In this document: positions 27,697 to 38,788 of the stretch, piece by piece
Position numbering within the stretch: position 1 is the first letter of the stretch
Layout: each line of letters opens with the position of its first letter
DNA from: Enterobacteriaceae bacterium RIT691
GTDB taxonomy: Bacteria > Pseudomonadota > Gammaproteobacteria > Enterobacterales > Enterobacteriaceae
Assembly: GCA_009668205.1 (NCBI GenBank)
Contig: WJYM01000005.1
Location: forward strand, 248,001-312,000
Direction: 5' to 3'
DNA length: 64,000 nucleotides
Notes under the pieces: generated by a model
Databases searched by the model: none
The model's input: the letters and a program-made list of their open reading frames with translations, nothing else
Told to the model about the DNA's origin: nothing
Translations under genes and position numbers: made by a program

Positions 27697-28515
27697 TTAT
27701 TCGGGGGAATAAGGGAGATGTGGAGTGTCCAGCCAGTGAAGCAAATAGTGAGACACCGCCTGATTCTGGCAATGCCCGATAACCGGTAAATGCGGCAACG
27801 TCGCCTTCAGCTGCGGCATAGCGTTCCCCATGATCAAACCCTGACCGACCTGACTCAGCATTTCGCTGTCGTTCATCGCGTCGCCAAACGCCATACAGTC
27901 GGCCATGGTGAAGCCCAGATGTTCACTCAGCACCGAGAGTGCAGCCCCTTTGTTACTCCCCACGGGCAGAACTTCAAGGCATTCGAAGGCAGAAAACGTC
28001 AGGTGCGCGCGCGCGCCAAGCGCTTCATTCAATTGAATACGCAGACGGGTAAGGTCGTCATGATCGCCACAGAAACAAATTTTGGTCACCTGATTGGCAG
28101 GCAGACGGTTGAAATCACAAAGCTGATAGCGGAAGCCGCTGTAAACATGCGCATGCAGCATCTCAGGAATTTCACGATCGGTAAGCCAACCGCTGTCATT
28201 GAAGACGTGCATACTCGCCTGCGTATCCCACACCCCCTGCAACACCCGCTCCGCCACGTCGGGACTGAGATCGCTGCGGTGCAACACATCACCTTCCATG
28301 GAGTGAATACGCGTGCCGTTGCCGGTAATCAGAAACGCATCGAGGGCAAAATTGCCGATCAGATGGCGCATTTCCAGCACGTGGCGTCCGGTGGCAAAGG
28401 TGAGCGTGATGTCGCGCTCATGCAGGCGCTTTAACGTGTTCAGCGTTTGCTCACCCAGATGGTGATTGGGCATCAGCAGTGTGCCGTCCATATCAAATGC
28501 AGCCAGTTTTGCCAT
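27697..28515 (-). CDS. cof: HAD-superfamily HMP-PP phosphatase Cof
   Basis: The 272-residue Cof-type (class IIB) HAD phosphatase has nucleophile and acid D8/D10 in FDMDGTLL, motif II ATGRH, lysine in [10 protein letters not shown] and the acidic motif [11 protein letters not shown]. coli Cof hydrolyses 4-amino-2-methyl-5-hydroxymethylpyrimidine pyrophosphate, a thiamine precursor, and other sugar phosphates. Confidence 0.95.
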   Translation of the reverse strand: MAKLAAFDMDGTLLMPNHHLGEQTLNTLKRLHERDITLTFATGRHVLEMRHLIGNFALDAFLITGNGTRIHSMEGDVLHRSDLSPDVAERVLQGVWDTQASMHVFNDSGWLTDREIPEMLHAHVYSGFRYQLCDFNRLPANQVTKICFCGDHDDLTRLRIQLNEALGARAHLTFSAFECLEVLPVGSNKGAALSVLSEHLGFTMADCMAFGDAMNDSEMLSQVGQGLIMGNAMPQLKATLPHLPVIGHCQNQAVSHYLLHWLDTPHLPYSPE

Positions 28516-28619
28516 TTTCTTCTCCGGAGTGTGAGGGCGTCGCTTGTCTGAAAGTATCGCCTGAGATATACGGAAGGAATACTGAATAGTTAGTTTTTAT
28601 TGTTCCGGGTTTATCAACG

Positions 28620-30323
28620 ATGCGCCAGCTCAACCGATTACATCAGTTTCAACGTCTGTGGCAGCCTTCCGAGGGGCAACCGCAGCAAATTACCGTCGCC
28701 GAACTGGCGGAGCGCTGTATCTGCAGCGAGCGCCACCTGCGGACCTTACTGCGACAGGCACAGGACGCTGGCTGGTTAAGCTGGCAGGCGTCACCCGGCC
28801 GGGGAAAGCGCGGCACGCTTGTGTTTCACGTCACGCCAGAGAGTTTGCGTAACGAGATGATGGAACAGGCACTCAGACAGGGTCAGCAGCAAAATGCCCT
28901 GGAGCTGGCCCAGCTTGCGGCGCCCGAACTGCGGGCTCTGCTGCATCCTTTTCTTGGTGGTCAGTGGCAAAACAACACGCCGACGCTGCGTATCCCCTAC
29001 TATCGCCAGCTTGATCCCTTGCAACCCGGTTTTCTTGCAGGCCGGGCCGAACAGCATCTGGCCGGACAACTCTTTTCCGGCCTGACCCGCTTTGATAGCC
29101 GCCATGAAAACCCGGTGGGCGATCTGGCGCATCACTGGGAAGTGACTGCCGACGGGCTACACTGGCATTTTTACATCCGTTCGACGCTGCACTGGCACAA
29201 TGGCGATCCGGTGAGCACAGACCAACTGCACCTCCGTCTGGAAAAACTGCTGCAACTCCCCGCCCTCAGAAAACTGTTTGCGAGCGTGCAAAGCATTGAG
29301 ATGACTCATGCGCAGTGCCTGACGTTTCATCTGAACAAACCCGACTACTGGCTGGCGCACCGACTGGCAAGCTATTGCAGCGTATTGGCGCATCCGGAAA
29401 ACACGACCCTCGGCACCGGTCCCTTCCGGTTAAAGATCTTTGAACCCGAACTGATACGCCTGGAAAGCCATAACCGCTATCACCTTTGTCATCCCCTGCT
29501 GCAGGCCATTGAGTACTGGATAACACCCCAACTTTTTGATCAGGATTACGGCTCCAGCTACCGACATCCCGCGCAGATAGCTATCGGCAAACCCGATGAG
29601 CTACAGAAATTGCAGCTGGTGAGCGGCAGTACCAGCCTGGGGTTCTGCTATCTGACGCTGCGTAAGAGCCCGCAATTGTCCACAGAACAGGCGCAAAAGC
29701 TGATCGCACTCATTCACCGTTCAGCGCTGCTGACCACCCTGCCTCTGGATGAAAATCTGATCACCCCAACCCATGAGCTGTTACCGGGCTGGAAAATCCC
29801 GCGGGTCGATGACCTGCCGGAGGTGAGCTTCCCCACAGCGCTGACGCTGCTTTACCACCTGCCTGTCGAGCTTCACACCATGGCAGAACACCTGCGCCAG
29901 GCCCTGGCACAGCGTGGGTGTGAACTGACGGTGATTTTCCATGATGCAAAAACCTGGGAGAACTGTCCGGCCTTAGCCATCGCCGATTTAATGATGGGTG
30001 ACCGCCTGATTGGTGAAGCGCCGGAGTTTACTCTGGAACAGTGGCTGCGCTGCGATCCGCTCTGGCCACAGGCCCTTTGCGAGAAAGAGTATAAGCATGT
30101 GTTGAGCACCCTGGATAGCGTTCAGCGACAGCAGGATCCCGCCCTTCGCCATGATGCACTGCAAAAGGTTTTTCAGCGCCTGATGGAAAACGCGGTACTG
30201 ACGCCCCTGTTCAATTATGAATACAAAATCAGCGCACCGCCCGGCGTGAACGGCATCCGCCTGACCGCTCGGGGATGGTTTGAATTCGCTGAAGCCTGGC
30301 TTCCGGCATCGGGTTCGTCGTGA
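28620..30323 (+). CDS. ybaE: YbaE, SgrR-like transcriptional regulator with periplasmic-binding-protein domain
   Basis: The 567-residue cytoplasmic protein has an N-terminal SgrR-type helix-turn-helix (ITVAELAERCICSERHLRTL) and a large SBP family 5 domain (LFSGLTRFDSRHENPVGDLA; FYIRSTLHWHNGDPVSTDQL) without a signal peptide. SgrR senses sugar phosphate stress; YbaE's ligand and targets are unknown. It is divergent from cof with a 104-base gap. Confidence 0.93.
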   Translation: MRQLNRLHQFQRLWQPSEGQPQQITVAELAERCICSERHLRTLLRQAQDAGWLSWQASPGRGKRGTLVFHVTPESLRNEMMEQALRQGQQQNALELAQLAAPELRALLHPFLGGQWQNNTPTLRIPYYRQLDPLQPGFLAGRAEQHLAGQLFSGLTRFDSRHENPVGDLAHHWEVTADGLHWHFYIRSTLHWHNGDPVSTDQLHLRLEKLLQLPALRKLFASVQSIEMTHAQCLTFHLNKPDYWLAHRLASYCSVLAHPENTTLGTGPFRLKIFEPELIRLESHNRYHLCHPLLQAIEYWITPQLFDQDYGSSYRHPAQIAIGKPDELQKLQLVSGSTSLGFCYLTLRKSPQLSTEQAQKLIALIHRSALLTTLPLDENLITPTHELLPGWKIPRVDDLPEVSFPTALTLLYHLPVELHTMAEHLRQALAQRGCELTVIFHDAKTWENCPALAIADLMMGDRLIGEAPEFTLEQWLRCDPLWPQALCEKEYKHVLSTLDSVQRQQDPALRHDALQKVFQRLMENAVLTPLFNYEYKISAPPGVNGIRLTARGWFEFAEAWLPASGSS

Positions 30324-30386
30324 AGCTGGTGGACAACGTTATCAGGCGCTACCATAGCGCTTTGCCAATGAAAAACAGGATTTGCT

Positions 30387-31082
30387 ATGAAACGCGCCGT
30401 GGTGGTTTTCAGCGGAGGTCAGGACTCAACGACTTGTCTGGTTCAGGCTCTGCAACAGTATGACGAGGTGCATTGCGTCACGTTCGATTATGGCCAGCGC
30501 CATCGTGCTGAAATCGATGTGGCTCGTGAACTTGCCCTCAAGCTCGGTGCTCGCGCTCATAAGGTGTTAGACGTAACGCTTCTGAATGAACTGGCCGTGA
30601 GCAGCCTCACACGTGACAGCATTCCTGTCCCGGATTATGAACCTGAGGCTAACGGCATTCCGAATACCTTCGTACCGGGCCGCAATATTCTGTTCCTGAC
30701 GCTGACGGCCATTTATGCCTACCAGGTGAAAGCCGAAGCGATTATCACCGGCGTGTGTGAAACCGATTTTTCCGGATACCCGGACTGTCGTGATGAATTT
30801 GTCAAAGCGCTCAACCATGCCGTCAATCTGGGCATGGCCAAAGATATTCGCTTCGAAACGCCGTTAATGTGGCTCGATAAAGCCGAAACCTGGGCGTTGG
30901 CCGATTATTGGAACCAGTTGGAACTGGTTCGTAATGAAACCCTCACCTGCTACAACGGCATTAAAGGCGACGGCTGTGGTCACTGCGCCGCCTGTTCATT
31001 GCGCGCCAATGGCCTGAACCATTATCTGGCGGATAAAGCTGGGGTGATGGCTGCGATGAAGGCAAAAACAGGGCTTAAATAA
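30387..31082 (+). CDS. queC: 7-cyano-7-deazaguanine synthase QueC
   Basis: The 231-residue enzyme converts 7-carboxy-7-deazaguanine to preQ0 with ATP and ammonia in queuosine synthesis. The PP-loop ATP site SGGQDSTTC (residues 9-17) and the zinc cysteines in [19 protein letters not shown] near the C-terminus are intact. Confidence 0.97.
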   Translation: MKRAVVVFSGGQDSTTCLVQALQQYDEVHCVTFDYGQRHRAEIDVARELALKLGARAHKVLDVTLLNELAVSSLTRDSIPVPDYEPEANGIPNTFVPGRNILFLTLTAIYAYQVKAEAIITGVCETDFSGYPDCRDEFVKALNHAVNLGMAKDIRFETPLMWLDKAETWALADYWNQLELVRNETLTCYNGIKGDGCGHCAACSLRANGLNHYLADKAGVMAAMKAKTGLK

Positions 31083-31173
31083 CGCCAGGTTTCGTTAGCC
31101 GTGCTGTCGATACGCTTCACTCAGGCAGCACGGGTAATCGTCATAACCGGGGTTATAAAAGATAAAACAATCG

Positions 31174-31572
31174 TTACTCCACCATCGCCTCCAGATGCGC
31201 ACGAAGCTCACCTTCCAACGGCAGAGCTTTTTGCGTTTTCAAATCGATACAGACAAAAGTAATCTGTGCATCAGCCACAATCTCTCCTTCCGGCTCAAGC
31301 GTGATCACCTGACTCAGGACACCGCTTTTACTATTCAGTTGCTGGACTTTGCTGGTTACCGTCAGCACATCACCCAATACCGCTGGACGGCGGTAGTTAA
31401 TGTTGATGTTCACCACGATAAAAGCGATGTGATGCTTCGTCATCCACTGAAAACCCGCGCTGCTCTCCAGCCCATCCCAGCGTGCTTCTTCCAGAAACTC
31501 CAGATAGCGGGCGTTGTTGACGTGCTGATAAACATCCATGTGATATCCGCGAACTTTGATTTGTGTTTGCAT
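31174..31572 (-). CDS. fadM: Long-chain acyl-CoA thioesterase III FadM (YbaW)
   Basis: The 132-residue single-hotdog thioesterase has the active-site signature MDVYQHVNNARYLEFLEEAR. E. coli FadM cleaves 3,5-tetradecadienoyl-CoA during oleate degradation and is FadR-repressed. It is convergent with queC. Confidence 0.95.
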   Translation of the reverse strand: MQTQIKVRGYHMDVYQHVNNARYLEFLEEARWDGLESSAGFQWMTKHHIAFIVVNININYRRPAVLGDVLTVTSKVQQLNSKSGVLSQVITLEPEGEIVADAQITFVCIDLKTQKALPLEGELRAHLEAMVE

Positions 31573-31671
31573 AGCGCAATAGCCTTTATTTTTTATAGAG
31601 TCAGAGGTCGCACACTGGTACGACCTCTTAATATTGGCATTTTTTTACAACTGTGCAACTTCTCTGCGCAA

Positions 31672-32043
31672 TCAGAGCATCAGATGAGAAAGATTTTTCT
31701 CTACCAGCGTGCCTCCCATTCCGGGAACCTGACGCAGATCGTCAAGGGTTTTGAACGGGCCATACTCCTCCCGATAGCTGACAATGGCCTGCGCTTTTTT
31801 CAAACCTACGCCAGTAAGTGCCTGAGCCAGCGCTTCTGCGGTAGCGGTGTTGATACTGACTTTGTCACTGCTACTTTGTTCTGCTGCTTCGGGGGAGGCG
31901 GCTTTCTGCGCGGTGACGGGTTGCGTGGCCGCTTTGGTTTCCGCCGGTTGTTTTGCGGCGGACGTCGCCGCAAGCGCAGAGTAACTCATGCTGGAGCAGG
32001 CCACGGAAAGGGCGAAAAGAACAACTTTGATTCCTGATTTCAT
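31672..32043 (-). CDS. ybaV: YbaV, periplasmic helix-hairpin-helix (ComEA-like) protein
   Basis: The 123-residue product has a signal peptide (VVLFALSVACSSMSYSALA, cleaved after about residue 25), an Ala/Lys/Pro-rich linker and a ComEA-type helix-hairpin-helix domain (INTATAEALAQALTGVGLKK; FKTLDDLRQVPGMGGTLVEK). Homologues bind DNA in competence; a role here is unproven. AAGGAGA precedes ATG 32043. Confidence 0.93.
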   Translation of the reverse strand: MKSGIKVVLFALSVACSSMSYSALAATSAAKQPAETKAATQPVTAQKAASPEAAEQSSSDKVSINTATAEALAQALTGVGLKKAQAIVSYREEYGPFKTLDDLRQVPGMGGTLVEKNLSHLML

Positions 32044-32124
32044 GCTGTTATCTCCTTGTATGTTGACAGCGAAGTCACAATAACCAGGTGGCGAAAACAG
32101 TACAAAAGGCAAAGTTCAGAAATG

Positions 32125-32148
32125 GAAAAGGCCGCGAAAGCGGCCTTT
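32125..32148 (-). terminator. Terminator downstream of ppiD
   Basis: AAAGGCCGC and GCGGCCTTT form a nine-base-pair stem with a GAAA loop. T-rich tracts occur on both sides. Confidence 0.75.
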
Positions 32149-32193
32149 AATTTTTGCAGTACGTTACGAAAATCTGCGAACGTGGTCGGAGAA

Positions 32194-34065
32194 TTACTGC
32201 TGCTCGACGATGCTGCCCAGCTTGATTTTCGCGTCTTTACGCAGGTTGCTCATCATCGCTTCGAAAGCGATCTGCGCATTGTTCTGGGTGATCCCCTGAA
32301 CCATCGCTTTTTTCTGTGCGTCCGGCATGGTGCCGTCTTTCACTTCATCCAGCGACAGCAGAACAACGTTGCCCTGCATATCCGAACCGATACCGTAGCC
32401 TGGCTTATCCTTCTGCGGCAGTGGCAGAGAGAATGCCGTCTGGCTCAGTGGATCCTGACCCGTACGGCTCAGCGTTTGTGGCTGGCCGAAGCTCAGGTTA
32501 GCGGCTTTCATCGCCTCTTCACCCTTACCGGCTTTCAGGTCAGCCAGCAGTTTCTCTGCATCCAGTTTCGCCTGCTGCTCCGCTTTGGTGTGCTTAACAA
32601 TGTCAGTCACCTGCGCTTTAACGTCCGCCAGTGGTTTAACAGACTCGGCTTTATGCTCGCTCACGCGCAGAACAAAGGCACGATCGCCATCCACAGTGAT
32701 GATGTCGGAGTTGCTGCCAGGCGTGCCGTTTTGGCCGACCAGCGCCCCATTGAAGATAGCATCGGAAACCGGCTTGAAGTTCAGCTCTTCCGGCAGATTA
32801 TCGTGGCCGAACCAGTTGGTCTCAACCACTTTCAGACCCGATACCTGAGCAGCACCCGCCAGCGATTCGTTATCGTTGCTCGCGGCATCACTGACTTTCT
32901 GCTGCATGGCGAAGAATGCGTCCAGCGCTTTCTCCTGCTTCACTTTCGCCGCAATTTCATCATGCACTTCTGCCAGCGGCTTAACCTTCGCTGCTTCGAC
33001 GTCATCCAGGCGAGCCACCAGGAAACCGACGGAAGACTTGATCACGCCAGAGAGCTGACCTTTGTCTTTCAGACCGGCATTTTTCAGCTCATCAGGGGTG
33101 GTGGATGCTTCCAGCCAGCCCATATCGCCCCCGTTCTTCGCAGAGATGATATCGGTGGATTTGGCCTTCGCCACGTCAGCAAAGTTTGCACCTTTGGTGA
33201 TTTCATCCAGCACGGCTTTCGCATCAGCTTCCGTTTTGGTCTGAATCACGCTGTAGCGCACGCGCTGCGGCTGAGTGTACAGATCCTGATGCTGGTCGTA
33301 ATAGGCTTGGATATCGCTGTCAGAAGCGGTTCCCTGCAGCTCGGCGGCATCCATCTTGATGTAGCTCACACGGAACTGCTCAGGCGTCATAAACTGGCCT
33401 TTATGCTGTTCGTAGTAGCTGCTGATTTCCTGATCGCTGACCTGCTGTTTAGCGGCCAGAGCGTTAACATCGAGGGTTGCTTCACGCACCACACGCTGCT
33501 GAGACACCAGAGCAGCCAGTTGGCTGGTTTCGCCTGGCAGCATAAATTCGGAGCCGACAATCGCATTGATCAGCTGTTGCGTCACCAGTTGGTTACGCAG
33601 CGCCTGCGCATACTGGTCGGTCGTCATCCCCATGCGATTGACCAGCGCAGAGAAGCGCTCGTTATCGAACTTACCGTTAGACTGGAAAGCCTGGGTCTGG
33701 AAGATAGCCTGCTTGACCTGAGCATCGCTGATGCCCAGCTTGAGGTGTTTGGCATACTGGTCGAGCAGCGCTTCGTCGATCAGACGATTCAGCACCTGCT
33801 GACGCATGTTCTTCATATAGCCTTCGTTAGACGCCAGTACAGAGTACTGTTCGCCCATCTGCTGCTGCATGCGGTTACGTTCGCTGGCAACGGCATTTTC
33901 AAATTCCTGGCGACTGATTTCCTGGCCATTCACTTTTGCGGCATAGGTATTGTTACCGCCAATCAGGTAACTGCTCACGCCGGTCAAAATGAACGACACG
34001 ATAATGATACCAAAAATAATCTTGAGCACGACGCTGTTCGCAGCCGTACGTAAGGAGTCCATCAT
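32194..34065 (-). CDS. ppiD: Periplasmic folding chaperone PpiD
   Basis: The 623-residue protein is anchored by one N-terminal helix (IIFGIIIVSFILTGVSSYLI) with the rest in the periplasm. An N-terminal SurA-like chaperone region is followed by an inactive-type parvulin domain (about residues 265-360) and a C-terminal extension. PpiD associates with SecYEG and helps proteins leave the translocon. Length equals E. coli. It is downstream of hupB. Confidence 0.97.
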   Translation of the reverse strand: MMDSLRTAANSVVLKIIFGIIIVSFILTGVSSYLIGGNNTYAAKVNGQEISRQEFENAVASERNRMQQQMGEQYSVLASNEGYMKNMRQQVLNRLIDEALLDQYAKHLKLGISDAQVKQAIFQTQAFQSNGKFDNERFSALVNRMGMTTDQYAQALRNQLVTQQLINAIVGSEFMLPGETSQLAALVSQQRVVREATLDVNALAAKQQVSDQEISSYYEQHKGQFMTPEQFRVSYIKMDAAELQGTASDSDIQAYYDQHQDLYTQPQRVRYSVIQTKTEADAKAVLDEITKGANFADVAKAKSTDIISAKNGGDMGWLEASTTPDELKNAGLKDKGQLSGVIKSSVGFLVARLDDVEAAKVKPLAEVHDEIAAKVKQEKALDAFFAMQQKVSDAASNDNESLAGAAQVSGLKVVETNWFGHDNLPEELNFKPVSDAIFNGALVGQNGTPGSNSDIITVDGDRAFVLRVSEHKAESVKPLADVKAQVTDIVKHTKAEQQAKLDAEKLLADLKAGKGEEAMKAANLSFGQPQTLSRTGQDPLSQTAFSLPLPQKDKPGYGIGSDMQGNVVLLSLDEVKDGTMPDAQKKAMVQGITQNNAQIAFEAMMSNLRKDAKIKLGSIVEQQ

Positions 34066-34199
34066 GGTGTAACAACGCTCCGCTGTAGGTGACTTTTACC
34101 TCGCACAGCATAGCACGAGGCCGCTGCGCGTGAGGGCGTATTTTGACAAGAAACAGGGGTAATTGTCAGCCCGCAACTCGATTTAATTCAGACAGGTCA

Positions 34200-34228
34200 A
34201 ATAAAAAAGGCACATCAGATGATGCGCC
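34200..34228 (-). terminator. Terminator of hupB
   Basis: GGCGCATCA pairs with TGATGTGCC (one G-U pair) around a two-base loop and is followed by six T on the minus strand. Confidence 0.85.
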
Positions 34229-34263
34229 CTTGTACTTTTCACGCTCCCTTAACGGGAAAGCGA

Positions 34264-34536
34264 TCAGTTTACCGCGTCTTTCAGTGCTTTACCTGCACGG
34301 AAGCCCGGAACTTTGGCAGCAGCGATGGTGATCTCTTTACCTGTCTGCGGGTTGCGACCAGTACGGGCAGCACGCTCTTTAACAGCAAAAGTACCAAAAC
34401 CTACCAGTGCAACGTCATCCCCAGCCTGCAGAGACTCGGTAACGGAAGCGATCAAAGCATCTAACGCACGGCCAGCAGCAGCTTTAGAAATATCCGCACC
34501 TGCAGCAATTTTGTCAATCAGTTGAGATTTGTTCAC
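34264..34536 (-). CDS. hupB: DNA-binding protein HU-beta
   Basis: The 90-residue HU subunit ([40 protein letters not shown], the DNA-bending arm) matches E. coli HupB. HU compacts and bends DNA as homodimer or HupAB heterodimer. It lies between lon and ppiD as in E. coli. Confidence 0.98.
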   Translation of the reverse strand: MNKSQLIDKIAAGADISKAAAGRALDALIASVTESLQAGDDVALVGFGTFAVKERAARTGRNPQTGKEITIAAAKVPGFRAGKALKDAVN

Positions 34537-34676
34537 TGTTCTCTTCCTCTCTTTATAATTTATATCGCACTGGAATCCTTCGCAGCACGACGGCGCAGCA
34601 GTTATATCAGGAGTGTCATGCCCTTACAACACCCGTTGTCTATGACATACCCAACCAGCAATCTAAATTAGCTATA

Positions 34677-34715
34677 CAAAAAAAGGCTGGCAAGTGCGAA
34701 ATCACCTGCCAGCCT
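34677..34715 (-). terminator. Terminator of lon
   Basis: AGGCTGGCA and TGCCAGCCT form the base of a long stem, followed on the minus strand by seven or more T residues, about 32 bases after the lon stop. Confidence 0.88.
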
Positions 34716-34746
34716 CGTTTTTATTAGCGCTCTTTGCGCGAAGTCA

Positions 34747-37101
34747 CTATTTTGCGGTCACAACCTGCATGCCGTAAGGCTCATTCTGCAATGCAAGTGC
34801 CAGAACTTCCTCAATCCGTTTGACAGGATGAATTTTCAGATCCGCAATCACGTTATCAGGAATTTCTTCCAGATCGCGCTTGTTCTCATCAGGAATCAGA
34901 ACTGTCTTAATGCCACCACGGTGCGCAGCAAGCAGTTTTTCCTTCAGACCGCCGATCGGCAGCACCTGACCACGCAGCGTGATTTCGCCGGTCATCGCCA
35001 CATCTGCGCGCACTGGATTCCCTGTCAGGCAGGAAACCAACGCGGTACACATCGCGATACCCGCACTTGGACCGTCTTTCGGCGTTGCCCCTTCCGGTAC
35101 GTGAACGTGGATATCACGTTTTTCGTAGAAGTCACCGTTGATGCCGAGCTTCTCAGCACGCGCACGCACAACGGTCAGCGCCGCCTGGATGGACTCTTGC
35201 ATCACTTCACCCAGAGAACCGGTGTAGGTCAACTTGCCTTTGCCTGGCACACAGGCGGTTTCGATGGTCAGCAGATCGCCGCCCACTTCAGTCCACGCCA
35301 GACCGGTGACTTGCCCAACACGGTTTTCACTGTCCGCACGGCCATAGTCGAAGCGCTGCACGCCAAGGTAGTCATGCAGGTTTTCACCGTTAATCTCGAT
35401 GTGCTTCAGCGTTTTATCCAGCAGCAGCTGTTTTACCGCTTTACGGCACAGTTTAGAGATTTCACGTTCCAGGCTACGCACGCCCGCTTCACGGGTGTAG
35501 TAACGGATAATGCCGACGATCGCGCTGTCTTCGACCGTTATTTCGCTCTTTTTCAGCGCATTACGCTCAACCTGTTTCGGCAGAAGATGCTGTTTCGCAA
35601 TGTTGAGTTTCTCATCTTCGGTGTAGCCAGACAGACGGATGACTTCCATACGATCCAGCAATGGCGCTGGAATGTTCATGGAGTTAGACGTGGCCACAAA
35701 CATCACGTCACTGAGATCGTAATCGACCTCAAGGTAGTGATCGTTGAACGCCACGTTCTGTTCCGGATCAAGCACTTCCAGCAACGCAGAGGCCGGATCG
35801 CCACGCATGTCCGAAGACATTTTATCGATCTCATCGAGCAGGAACAGCGGGTTTTTGACGCCCACTTTGGCCATTTTCTGGATCAGTTTACCTGGCATCG
35901 AACCGATGTAAGTACGACGGTGACCGCGAATTTCCGCTTCGTCACGCACGCCGCCCAGCGCCATACGGATGTATTTACGTCCGGTCGCTTTGGCAATGGA
36001 CTGGCCCAGAGAGGTTTTACCCACACCAGGAGGCCCTACGAGGCACAGAATCGGCCCTTTCAGTTTGTTCACGCGGCTCTGGACTGCGAGATACTCAAGA
36101 ATGCGGTCTTTCACGCGTTCCAGACCATAGTGGTCGGTATCGAGGATCTCCTGCGCCTGGCGCAGATCTTTTTTAACTTTGCTGCGCGCGTTCCATGGAA
36201 CCTGCACCATCCAGTCGATATACCCGCGAACGACGGTCGCTTCCGCCGACATCGGAGACATCATTTTCAGCTTCTGCAGCTCAGCCTCAGCCTTCTCTTT
36301 TGCCTCTTTCGGCATCTTAGCGGCGTCGATTTTACGCTTCAGCGCTTCGTTTTCGTCTGGCGCATCGTCCATCTCGCCGAGTTCTTTCTGAATGGCTTTC
36401 ATTTGCTCGTTCAGATAGTACTCGCGCTGGGATTTCTCCATCTGCTTTTTGACGCGGTTGCGAATACGCTTCTCAACCTGCAGCAGATCGATTTCCGATT
36501 CCATCATCGCCATCAGGTATTCCAGGCGTTCGTTGATGTCGGACATCTCCAGCACGGACTGTTTGTCCGTCAGCTTGAGCGGCATATGCGCAGCAATGGT
36601 ATCTGCCAGACGCGCCGGATCGTCGATGCTGTTCAGCGACGTCAGCACTTCCGGTGGGATCTTTTTGTTGAGCTTGATATAGCCTTCAAACTGGCTAATG
36701 GCAGTGCGCACCAGCACTTCCTGCTCACGCTCATCGATCGCCGGCGACTCAAGGTACTCTGCCTTCGCAGAGAAATGCTCGCCGTTATCAGACAGGGCAG
36801 AAATGCGCGCACGCTGCAGGCCTTCAACCAGCACCTTGACGGTACCGTCAGGGAGTTTCAGCATCTGCAAAATAGAGGCCACGGTCCCGACGGTGAAAAG
36901 ATCGTTTACACCCGGCTCATCCGTTGACGCGTCTTTCTGAGCAACCAGCATGATTTTTTTATCATGGTCCATGGCCGCTTCCAGACAACGGATAGATTTT
37001 TCCCGCCCTACAAATAAGGGAATGACCATGTGCGGATAAACCACCACATCGCGCAACGGCAATACGGGGATGTCAATGCGTTCAGAACGCTCAGGATTCA
37101 T
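34747..37101 (-). CDS. lon: ATP-dependent protease Lon
   Basis: The 784-residue protease equals E. coli Lon in length. It has an N-terminal substrate domain, coiled coil, AAA+ module with Walker [10 protein letters not shown] (about 356-364) and Walker [11 protein letters not shown], and a C-terminal protease domain with catalytic serine in [10 protein letters not shown] (Ser679) and lysine in [10 protein letters not shown] (Lys722). It degrades misfolded and regulatory proteins such as SulA and RcsA. A sigma-32 promoter lies upstream. Confidence 0.99.
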   Translation of the reverse strand: MNPERSERIDIPVLPLRDVVVYPHMVIPLFVGREKSIRCLEAAMDHDKKIMLVAQKDASTDEPGVNDLFTVGTVASILQMLKLPDGTVKVLVEGLQRARISALSDNGEHFSAKAEYLESPAIDEREQEVLVRTAISQFEGYIKLNKKIPPEVLTSLNSIDDPARLADTIAAHMPLKLTDKQSVLEMSDINERLEYLMAMMESEIDLLQVEKRIRNRVKKQMEKSQREYYLNEQMKAIQKELGEMDDAPDENEALKRKIDAAKMPKEAKEKAEAELQKLKMMSPMSAEATVVRGYIDWMVQVPWNARSKVKKDLRQAQEILDTDHYGLERVKDRILEYLAVQSRVNKLKGPILCLVGPPGVGKTSLGQSIAKATGRKYIRMALGGVRDEAEIRGHRRTYIGSMPGKLIQKMAKVGVKNPLFLLDEIDKMSSDMRGDPASALLEVLDPEQNVAFNDHYLEVDYDLSDVMFVATSNSMNIPAPLLDRMEVIRLSGYTEDEKLNIAKQHLLPKQVERNALKKSEITVEDSAIVGIIRYYTREAGVRSLEREISKLCRKAVKQLLLDKTLKHIEINGENLHDYLGVQRFDYGRADSENRVGQVTGLAWTEVGGDLLTIETACVPGKGKLTYTGSLGEVMQESIQAALTVVRARAEKLGINGDFYEKRDIHVHVPEGATPKDGPSAGIAMCTALVSCLTGNPVRADVAMTGEITLRGQVLPIGGLKEKLLAAHRGGIKTVLIPDENKRDLEEIPDNVIADLKIHPVKRIEEVLALALQNEPYGMQVVTAK

Positions 37102-37180
37102 AGAGCTCTCTCTTAGTTTAATGTCCGCCAGGTAGTCGATGACGCAACGGTTTTCACATCATCGTTAACATGTTTCCAGT

Positions 37181-37208
37181 ATATGGGGATGTTTCCCACA
37201 CATTCAAC
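37181..37208 (-). promoter_or_regulatory. Sigma-32 heat-shock promoter of lon
   Basis: The minus strand has GTTGAAT (37202-37208) and CCCCATAT (37181-37188) with a 13-base spacer, close to the sigma-32 consensus CTTGAAA / CCCCATNT. Confidence 0.85.
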
Positions 37209-37228
37209 GGCAGGATTACAGGAAAAGT

Positions 37229-37255
37229 AAAAGGGGGATAAAATATCCCCCTTTT
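37229..37255 (-). terminator. Terminator of clpX
   Basis: AAAAGGGGGATA and TATCCCCCTTTT make a perfect 12-base-pair stem with a three-base loop between clpX and lon. Confidence 0.9.
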
Positions 37256-37282
37256 GGTTAACTGACTGAGTGAGTTGGTGAA

Positions 37283-38557
37283 TTATTCGCCAGAAGCCTG
37301 CTGTGTTTCGCTGGTTCCATACATCAGAAGCGGCTTGGTTTGCCCTTCGATAACGGATTCGTCGATAACCACTTTTTCGACGTCTTCCATGGAAGGCAGA
37401 TCGTACATGGTATCGAGCAGCGCCGCTTCCACGATAGAACGCAAACCACGGGCACCGGTTTTACGGGCCATGGCTTTGCGGGCAATCGCGTCGAGCGCTT
37501 CGTCACGGAACTCGAGATCCACACCTTCGAGATTGAACAGCGCCTGATACTGCTTGGTCAGGGCGTTTTTCGGCTCTTTCAGGATTTGAATCAGCGCTTC
37601 TTCGCTCAGTTCATTGAGGGTCGCGACGACCGGCAGACGACCGATGAATTCCGGAATCAGACCAAACTTGATCAGATCTTCCGGTTCCACCTGCTCCAGC
37701 AATTGACCTTCGTTTGCTTTCTCAGACTTGGCTTTCACCGTCGCGCCAAAACCGATACCAGAACCGGTTTCCACACGATGAGAGATCACTTTATCCAGAC
37801 CGGCAAATGCACCGCCGCAGATAAAGAGGATCTTGGAGGTGTCGACCTGCAGGAACTCCTGCTGTGGGTGCTTACGACCGCCCTGTGGAGGCACTGCCGC
37901 CACGGTGCCTTCGATAAGCTTCAGCAGAGCCTGCTGTACGCCTTCGCCGGACACGTCACGGGTAATCGACGGGTTATCCGATTTACGGGAAATTTTGTCG
38001 ATTTCATCGATATACACGATGCCACGCTGGGCTTTTTGTACATCGTAGTCGCATTTCTGCAGCAGTTTCTGGATGATATTTTCCACATCTTCACCCACAT
38101 AACCGGCTTCGGTCAGGGTGGTGGCATCAGCCATGGTAAACGGTACGTCCAGCAGACGCGCGAGCGTTTCCGCCAGCAGCGTTTTACCGGAACCGGTTGG
38201 GCCAATCAGCAGGATGTTACTCTTGCCGAGTTCTACGCCATTGCTGGTATCGCTGTTACGCAGACGCTTGTAGTGGTTATAGACCGCTACCGCCAGCACT
38301 TTCTTCGCCCTTTCCTGACCGATAACATAATCGTCCAGGTGATGACGGATTTCATGCGGGGTTGGCAGTGCACTACGTTCACGATGCGGAGCAACTTCTT
38401 TAATCTCTTCGCGAATGATGTCGTTACATAAATCAACGCATTCGTCGCAGATATACACGGACGGCCCTGCAATCAGCTTACGCACTTCATGCTGGCTCTT
38501 GCCGCAAAAAGAGCAGTACAACAGCTTGCCTGAACCATCTTTGCGTTTATCTGTCAT
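37283..38557 (-). CDS. clpX: ATP-dependent protease ATPase subunit ClpX
   Basis: The 424-residue unfoldase has an N-terminal zinc-binding domain (C15, C18, C37, C40), Walker [10 protein letters not shown], Walker [11 protein letters not shown], pore loop GYVGED and the ClpP-docking IGF loop (GIGFGA). It feeds tagged substrates into ClpP. The start at 38557 with GAGG upstream gives E. coli's length. It is downstream of clpP with an ERIC element in the gap. Confidence 0.98.
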   Translation of the reverse strand: MTDKRKDGSGKLLYCSFCGKSQHEVRKLIAGPSVYICDECVDLCNDIIREEIKEVAPHRERSALPTPHEIRHHLDDYVIGQERAKKVLAVAVYNHYKRLRNSDTSNGVELGKSNILLIGPTGSGKTLLAETLARLLDVPFTMADATTLTEAGYVGEDVENIIQKLLQKCDYDVQKAQRGIVYIDEIDKISRKSDNPSITRDVSGEGVQQALLKLIEGTVAAVPPQGGRKHPQQEFLQVDTSKILFICGGAFAGLDKVISHRVETGSGIGFGATVKAKSEKANEGQLLEQVEPEDLIKFGLIPEFIGRLPVVATLNELSEEALIQILKEPKNALTKQYQALFNLEGVDLEFRDEALDAIARKAMARKTGARGLRSIVEAALLDTMYDLPSMEDVEKVVIDESVIEGQTKPLLMYGTSETQQASGE

Positions 38558-38639
38558 GAGTCCAAACCTCTTTCTAAGTTCTTTGTGCCGCACATGACGA
38601 CGCAAATGCCAGTCTTAACGGAATGCCGCCCTCTACAGT

Positions 38640-38766
38640 ATATACCCTAAATAATTCACGTTGCAGGACGGCGGCAAGGGAACGCATCCCCAGGCACTTA
38701 CCAAAGTAAGTGACCGGGATGTGTAAGTGCAGCCAACGCACCTGCAGCTTGAAGAATGACGGGTTT
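38640..38766. repeat. ERIC (IRU) element between clpP and clpX
   Basis: The 127-base element begins near TATACCC and ends near GACGGGT, with the conserved core CCCCAGGCACTTA and AAGTAAGTGACCGGGATGTG. It is full length. It is probably transcribed with clpP-clpX and could fold in the mRNA. Confidence 0.92.
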
Positions 38767-38788
38767 AGCGGCACTCGGCGAGCTGACA

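Noticed and set aside
31099-31133. CCGTGCTG/CAGCACGG hairpin after queC considered as a terminator
   Set aside because: Loop of 19 bases and no T-run.
32056-34053. 665-codon frame antisense to ppiD
   Set aside because: It mirrors ppiD, whose family match is complete. Its composition is that of a reversed coding strand.
34828-36927. 699-codon frame antisense to lon
   Set aside because: Shadow of lon; no independent start signal or domain.
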